Source: Mytilus californianus (Eukaryota; Mollusca; Bivalvia; Mytilida; Mytilidae). From it: a stretch of 64,000 bases of DNA. Position numbers and translations under genes: made by a program. Each line of letters opens with the position of its first letter. Position 1 is the stretch's first letter. The stretch is from assembly GCF_021869535.1 (NCBI RefSeq), contig NW_026262701.1, positions 42,783,278 to 42,847,277 on the forward strand, read 5' to 3'. Of this stretch, positions 58,468 through 64,000 are shown one piece after another. A model generated the notes under the pieces. The model saw nothing but the letters and a program-made list of their open reading frames with translations, made no database searches and was not told where the DNA came from.

Positions 58468-58890
58468 TCACTCTATTATAAAAAGTCTCTCACATGCCAT
58501 GTATCTGACATTAGTAAGAGAGGAAGCCAACTGTTTTAGTACATTGTTAAAATTGATGACGAACAATTCAGAATGATTAAAATCACATGGCCTGGGTAAT
58601 ATTGAGGATAAAATAATTACACAATCTGGATTACAAATCCTCAATTCATGTATAATATCACGAATGTATTTTTCAAATACATTAGTATTAATATTAAATA
58701 GATCATTTGTACCCACATGTACAATTATATTGTTAAAATGGTACCAGGTGAATACCCTGTTTTTTAATTTCCTTAAAAGCATTTCGCTACTCAGACCACC
58801 AAAGGCCTGAAGTTGCGTATTCCTCATCTCCGGAAGATACTTTAAAATTGAATCTGATATTACTATACTGGGTTTACCCCATGCCTTCAA
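58468..58890 (-). pseudogene. SGNH/GDSL-like hydrolase ORF of the element
   Basis: 140-residue open frame MKAWGKPSIVISDSILKYLP. Block I is SDSI with Ser14 as nucleophile, a block II glycine sits in FGGLS (31-32), and block III is HVGTND (58-63). The block V Asp-x-x-His is not present before the stop at IIE, so the copy seems truncated or mutated. Such esterases accompany some Ngaro and CR1 elements; their role is unknown, perhaps RNP or membrane interaction. A short TTATATTGTAG before the frame could be a splice acceptor. Confidence 0.7.
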
Positions 58891-58984
58891 ACTACAATAT
58901 AAAATAACTTATTAACTACTAATAAAATTATAATTCCAAATGAAAAACATACATCACAGTCTACAAATCATTTTTGACGAGACT

Positions 58985-59746
58985 TGCATCTTATCAGCTA
59001 AACCATATCTAAGATACAATTTATAGGCGTCACTCTTCCAATCCCCTTGTAACTGAATGAGTTCAGAAGATACACCACAATGCCCAAGTTGCACCTCCTA
59101 TTCTGAAGCTATGAGATGAGTATCTTGTTGGATCTAATCCAATTTTCTCTATAATGTTTTTTTTTAAAAGTTTGTAACATATTGTAGGACACTGGCTTAA
59201 ATTTTTTACCAGATAATACAAGAAAAGCTGGGGAAGATGCTGAAACAGGAAATTTTATGCACATGGCCTTGAAGGCACTAAATGCACATAAGGGAGAGGA
59301 TAAATTTTTAATAATTGGTATTTCTAAAACTCTCTCCCCAAATTGTATAGTCTTAGACCAATGAAACTGAACTAGTAAATAATATTTAAAAACTGAAATA
59401 TTTTCTCTATGCAAACATTTAGAGCTATCATCTACTATCCCAACTAAATTGGATTTTCTACATATCAAAAAGAAAGCAAAAAGAAAATGCACCAATATAT
59501 GTAACTATTGACATCATCACAATCTAATTCTTCCCTTATTTTTAATAGAATACTAGGTGTGATTGGAAGAGCTGCCCGAACTGTGTGGGGATTGCATCGT
59601 TTTAATCCCTTCATAAATAATCTAAAATAAAATGACTCAAAATGAATAAAAGGTAGATCAAAAAGTAAATGTAACAACTTTGTATTTAAATTGCAAGGCA
59701 ATGTTTTAAAATTATAATAATGACAAAACAGAAAAAGGCCTTCCAC
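58985..59746 (-). pseudogene. Tyrosine recombinase of the DIRS/Ngaro element
   Basis: N-terminal helical part (59465-59746, RAALPITPSILLKIREELD), then CRKSNLVGIVDD with the first catalytic Arg, WSKTIQFGERVLEIPI, and after a frameshift YSSHSFRIGGATWA, with His at 59111-59113 and Arg at 59102-59104. After another frameshift comes SSELIQLQGDWKSDAYKLYL, with Trp at 59038 and Tyr following. The R, HxxR, W, Y set is therefore all present across three frames. It would integrate the circular cDNA. Confidence 0.8.
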
Positions 59747-59838
59747 TGTATCTTAAAATTTTTTCTAGTGCATGTGCTGATTTCAAAGATTCTTGTGCTT
59801 GTGTTTTTAGCATGTGGAGATCTACAGATAAACTAAGT

Positions 59839-61166
59839 TCACCAATTTTGACAGAATCTGAAAAAATTTGAATCTATATTAATATGTTGAAAATTTCTAC
59901 CTCTAATTGATTTATAAAACTGCATAAGGTAAATATCTGACAAACTCCATCTGGACAACATATCAGGTAACCTATTATCAATACCGTCTATATGAATAGC
60001 TATTAATTCACATTCTTTAATTGCACAAATAAAACATATTTCTCTAAGATATGCTTGTAAAAAACGACTCCTTGATTTCCCTTGATTAATAACTTGAACT
60101 GAAACTATATTGTCACACTGAATGCATATCTTTCTGTCTTTTTGTCCCCACAATTTCAAACAAACAATAACTGACAATAATTCCAAAGCATTTATATGTA
60201 AGTTTTGCTGAACAATGAAATCTGGAAACACACAACGAAAGAACTGTCCATTCGAAGGACTACTAGCTTTCTCTACAGATTCTTCCAAACCAGAGCTATC
60301 TAAAACCCATTTCAATTTTTTATATGAAATATCAGCTTTTTCACTAATTTCAGCACCAGCAAAATCATCTAAATAATTTATCAAAGATATATCATGGTTT
60401 TTGGCTATAAATCTGACAGCATTAGTCACTGTCTGACAAATGAAAGCACTTGATTTTAAACCCATAGGTAAAACTCTATCAACAAAATAATGACATTTCC
60501 AGGTAAAACCAATTAAATTATAATCGTTTGGATCAACTGGAATTTGTCTATAGGCTCGGCGTAAATCCCTTTTAAAAATTTTACAGAATTTACCTTTCTC
60601 TTTAACAATTTCAATAAAATATTAGGATAATGTAGCTCTATATGTTTACCTAAATAAACATTTTTATCAATTCCATCATTGACTGATTTACCCTTTGGAA
60701 AACTCAAATCCATGATAACTCTCCTTTCTTCCGAGTTTGCTTTAGAGACAGAATTCAAAGGAGATATTACCAAATGATCATTAAATGGGTTTGATGCAAA
60801 AGGACCTAGTACAGCACCATAACCTACCTCCTTTTTGATATATTTATCAATATCTTTGGCAAAATCCCTTGCCCCACTATGATTTTTAGCAGTTTTATTG
60901 TTTCCAAATTCCTCAAGTTTTCTATCAAAACCTAAAGGCCAACCAAATTCTAACATATCACAGACTTCTTGGTCTGCATAATCACATAACTCTTGTCTCC
61001 AAAACTTAATACATAATTCAGAATAAACTGGAACTTTAAATGAATCAAAATTATATCCTGATACACCAATGAAGGAATTATGCAAATTCAAAAGAGAATT
61101 TTGTTCTGTTAAAATTACTTCAAATACTGCAATACACAATTTACAATGATCTTTCTTAGTAAACAT
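59839..61166 (-). pseudogene. Reverse transcriptase and RNase H of the element
   Basis: The fingers/palm half (60513-61166) has PVYSELCIKFWRQELCDYAD, VLGPFASNPFNDHLVISPLN and RRVIMDLSFPKGKSVNDGI. A frameshift near 60600 follows, restored as RDLRRAYRQIPV and LPMGLKSSAFICQ. The catalytic box is NYLDDFAG (near 60365). The RNase H has LHINALELLSVIVC, IQCDNIVSVQVIN and IDGIDNRLPDMLSRW, including the E, D and D positions. Between SSPSNGQFF and the RNase H the connection domain of about 100 residues is missing. Confidence 0.85.
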
Positions 61167-61430
61167 GAATTTTGTAGGCAGGTTTTTTTATTTTGGCAAT
61201 TGTCTGAACACTCAGGATGTTTTTTTTTATATGATTTTTTTGCCAACATGAAGCACATATGTGATGCACAGTTCTAGTTATACCTCTGATGACAGTTGAG
61301 TGGGTTGAGTTGCTATGTTCACATTTATTGCGCTGATATTTAACGCAAAACCAAATTTGCTCTTTACCAGTTTGGTTTTTGGAGACTGATCTAAAATTGG
61401 CTTGCTTCACTTTTTTTGGCAAACTCTGTC
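61156..61430 (-). pseudogene. Gag zinc-binding region of the element
   Basis: Frame with QIWFCVKYQRNKCEHSNSTH and VHHICASCWQKN. The C-x7-C-x-H ... H-x-C-x-x-C arrangement matches the Cys/His end of DIRS-type gag proteins rather than a retroviral CCHC knuckle. Confidence 0.65.
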
Positions 61431-61484
61431 CACTTTACATTCTCTAACATCTGTGAGTCATCAGACCATGTTTTTCTACCTAAC

Positions 61485-62401
61485 TCAATAAGTCTTAACC
61501 AGGCAGCATAAAATTCTAATACAGATGCCCAGTGATAAATAGGCAACTTTCTGTAATAACTTTAACCGCCCTTCTTTTTCAGATTTGTTTTTGTAGAAAT
61601 TATTTATAATTTCAAGTTCTCCTGCAACAATCATTTTAAAATTCAATTGTTTAAACTCCAAATCTTTACTCACATACTCATACTGTAAAAAATTATGTGG
61701 AAAAAACTGTGGATTTATAACTTTATCTGCAGTCCTGACTTTAACTTTTTACTCTCTTTCTTTGACGATAATTTAGCTGACAATTCATAATCAGATGAAT
61801 CCTCAGAGCTGGAAGTTGAACTTGTTTCAGATTCAGACTCGGTACTACTGTTCCCTCTCAATACAGATTCAGGCAACTGTACTACCTTCTGAGATTTAGA
61901 ATCAGAATGTTTTCTCCTATGTTGACTAGTTTTAGAAATAGAACCCATAGTGTCATAGTCCAAACCTAACCTCTTCATTTCACCATTAACATCTTTATTT
62001 AATTTATCGTTTGATCTTAAATTCGTTAATGTGATCTCACCCTTTGACTTCTTGGACTTCTTTTTAGGCTTTTCTTCTAACTTTGACATCCCATCTACTT
62101 CCGCTTCTAACTCTTTAATCCGCTTGTTGAGCTGATCCCTCTTGTGTCGTTGTTTCTTTTCTTCTAGCAACTTAATTCTCAACTCCAGATCTTCATCAGA
62201 CTCATGTTGCTTTAACTCATCACTCTCTTTGCTCTTTGTTTTATGTGGTGTAGTGTAAATTAAATCAGCGGCCTCATTCAATTTGTTCGACTCATCATCC
62301 GACATAAGGTCGAGTATATCGTCTTCCTCTGCATGAAGTTGCAACTCATCCCGATCCGAATTACTATCGGCCATTTTCTGAAATATATACTGAAATGCCA
62401 T
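61485..62401 (-). pseudogene. Gag N-terminal and central region of the element
   Basis: The 228-residue open frame (61715-62401) most likely starts at MADSNSDRDELQLHAEEDD, nine codons inside the longest frame. It has an acidic start, a central coiled coil (LELRIKLLEEKKQRHKRDQL, LNKRIKELEAEVDG), a Lys-rich stretch, then a Ser/Glu low-complexity tail. After a frame change near 61715 come NPQFFPHNFLQYEYVSKDLE and FVAGEL-like MIVAGELEIINNF, then AAWLRLIELGRKTWSDDSQ in another frame, the helical gag core of DIRS elements. Confidence 0.7.
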
Positions 62402-62562
62402 GTCATCTATACCAGAAGATCCAAAATTATTATTTTTTTTATAATCTACTGTCGCGACTTTTTTTCTTAGGACGATCCATAATTTACGGAAATATTAGAT
62501 AAAAGTAACAAAAAACTGTATAAATCTAAACGACGACGACAAGCGTTGATAGAAAATGAAAA

Positions 62563-62700
62563 AACGACGAAATGCTCAAATTAAATAAAGAATATCGACA
62601 ATTCGCTATAAACTATAGGTGTTTCTGAAAAAATGAGCAAACGACAAAATGCTCAAATTGAATAAAGAATATCGGCGATTCGCTATAAAGTAAAAAGTTT
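62563..62700 (-). repeat. Two ~76-bp tandem units next to the element's 5' side
   Basis: AACGACGAAATGCTCAAATT ... ATATCGACAATTCGCTATAA is repeated at 62643-62695 with few changes, and a third partial start lies at 62712. Located 160-300 bp upstream of gag, it may be part of the element leader or promoter. Confidence 0.7.
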
Positions 62701-64000
62701 TGAAAAATGAACAAACGACGAAAAACAATGTTCATTAACAAATTAACTACGCTTAAAGAGGTTCCAACGACAAACTAAGACATATTTAAACATAAAAAAT
62801 TTAAATTATTAAAATGTTGACTACCTGTTTTCTGGTGTTTCTGAAAAGTGATAATTAGTGGTGAGTTCTACTTTTAAACTGAAATTTTAATCCAATATAA
62901 ATTACTGTACTGCGTGACAAACGTGTTTAAATTAAATTAGAAGGCAGTTCAAACTAAACCTTGACCAGAGATGTGTTCACCCTTAAATGAAGTGAAACCA
63001 ATTGTTCAATTACCAATTCACTAAATTATTTTTCTGATTCTTCAATAACTATTCATTTTTATTCAAAAATTTACATTTTATTAATCGAGACTCTTTTCTT
63101 ATGACCCTCCCCTTTTAATGTCGATAAATGGACTTAAAATAGGTACAAAAAAGAACAAACAACAAAAATAAGAATAGAAAAAGAACTCTATACTATCGAT
63201 ATATAACTACCACTAGGGGGTGTTTTACGACCTTATCTACCAATGAGGGTCTCGCACGGTCGGATTCAAGATATAAGATAACAAAAACAAGCAAATAACT
63301 AATATAATCAAAGAATACTCGCAGCAGGGTCAAAGTACTTGACCAGCTATAACGGAAGCCTGCCATCCTACACTAGAATATACGACTTTTAGTACTGACA
63401 GCGGCGTCATGGAATAGACGATTTTGGATTGACGAAATCATCTAAACCACAAGACTCAATGAATGGACAACCAACCTTTCTAAATATCTCCAGAAAGGGA
63501 AGATTTCAAGCACAACTCCTATCGTTTTGTTTGTATAGGTAATGTACCAATAAAACACTGGGCGTAAAATTTTTTGTGCTTATTCTTTAAATAAAATAAT
63601 GTGTAAAAATGATTTTTTGGCGGACAAGTAGATGTACAGGAGATTACTTGAAATTAATGCTTAACTAGTAAAATAAGAAAATGATCAGAATTTCTAAGTT
63701 TTTTAAGAAAAAAGCATTATTTTGTTATTCAATATTTTTGGGTTATATATAGATGTTGCTTAATTTACTGCATAGCCTAGGAAAAAGCATTTGATTTAAT
63801 TTCAAAACCACAAAAAGGATTTTATTTTCCTTAACCATGACATTAAAAAGTACAATGGAAATAGTATTTATATACGTGACGGTACGGTCAAGAAATTATT
63901 ATATATATAAACAACTATTTAACGAGGGATTTAGAGACAAAAAAACTTCCGTACTCTTTACTGAATACGAATTTCAGGTTCAAGATAGATACTTTAGACT
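62701..64000. other. Unassigned to window end
   Basis: AT-rich. No coding motif or long repeat recognised; the element's outer repeat might lie here, but I could not identify it. Confidence 0.4.

Larger units (their letters stand above)
58468..62401 (-). mobile_element. DIRS/Ngaro-like YR retrotransposon, inactive
   Basis: Minus-strand order: gag (62401-61160), RT and RNase H (61166-59839), tyrosine recombinase (59746-58985), SGNH hydrolase (58890-58468). A YR in place of an integrase, with a DIRS-type RNase H, defines the DIRS order; a trailing SGNH hydrolase ORF is reported for Ngaro-type members. Five or more frameshifts and an RT-RNase H deletion make it inactive. Expected split direct repeats or inverted ends were not found by eye. 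Confidence 0.8.

Noticed and set aside
1-64000. tRNA or rRNA genes
   Set aside because: I looked for cloverleaf cores (TTCGANTC with matching stems) and rRNA-like conserved blocks and saw none. A covariance-model scan would decide.

Overview
The window is AT-rich, intron-bearing animal DNA packed with mobile-element debris. The best fit is a marine bivalve of the mussel type (Mytilus or a close relative). Three things suggest this: short secreted C1q-domain genes in tandem, a family hugely expanded in bivalves; dispersed repeats that I associate with mussel DNA; and the mix of Penelope-like, CR1-like, DIRS/Ngaro-like and Crypton-type elements. This assignment is inference, because no search was possible. 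No rRNA, tRNA or CRISPR array was seen.

Layout. 1-6.7 kb: Penelope-like and BEL/Pao-like gag fragments, an 86-bp minisatellite, then a degenerate but nearly full-length non-LTR retrotransposon on the minus strand. 6.7-14.8 kb: a decayed tyrosine recombinase gene of the Crypton/DUF3504 type with one intron, between 93-bp inverted repeats and matching outer ends; this may be one 8-kb element. 15.4-22.8 kb: Harbinger-like and LINE scraps, and two copies of a 1.24-kb module with a Penelope-type reverse transcriptase core, one lying inside a 21-bp minisatellite. 23.6-27.4 kb: a minus-strand LINE split by a 353-bp tandem array and by a dispersed repeat. 28.2-36.2 kb: a minus-strand transposase-like gene whose parts are tandemly duplicated, one copy interrupted by a 1.2-kb hAT-like element with an 8-bp target duplication.

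38.8-57 kb is the only region with plausible host genes: three tandem C1q units. Each has the same proximal promoter and non-coding first exon. Units A and B have an intact signal-peptide exon and C1q exon (predicted proteins of 170 and 164 residues). Unit C lacks the signal exon and carries frame lesions, so it is a pseudogene. A foldback element lies just upstream of the promoter: whole in A, left arm only in B, right arm only in C. The C1q proteins would be secreted pattern-recognition molecules of the hemolymph.

58.4-62.4 kb holds a minus-strand DIRS/Ngaro-like retrotransposon in the order gag, RT-RNase H, tyrosine recombinase, SGNH hydrolase, with frameshifts and an internal deletion. 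Across the window, several long-armed short hairpins share a GC-rich loop motif although their arms differ. These hairpins are the most unusual structural signal.
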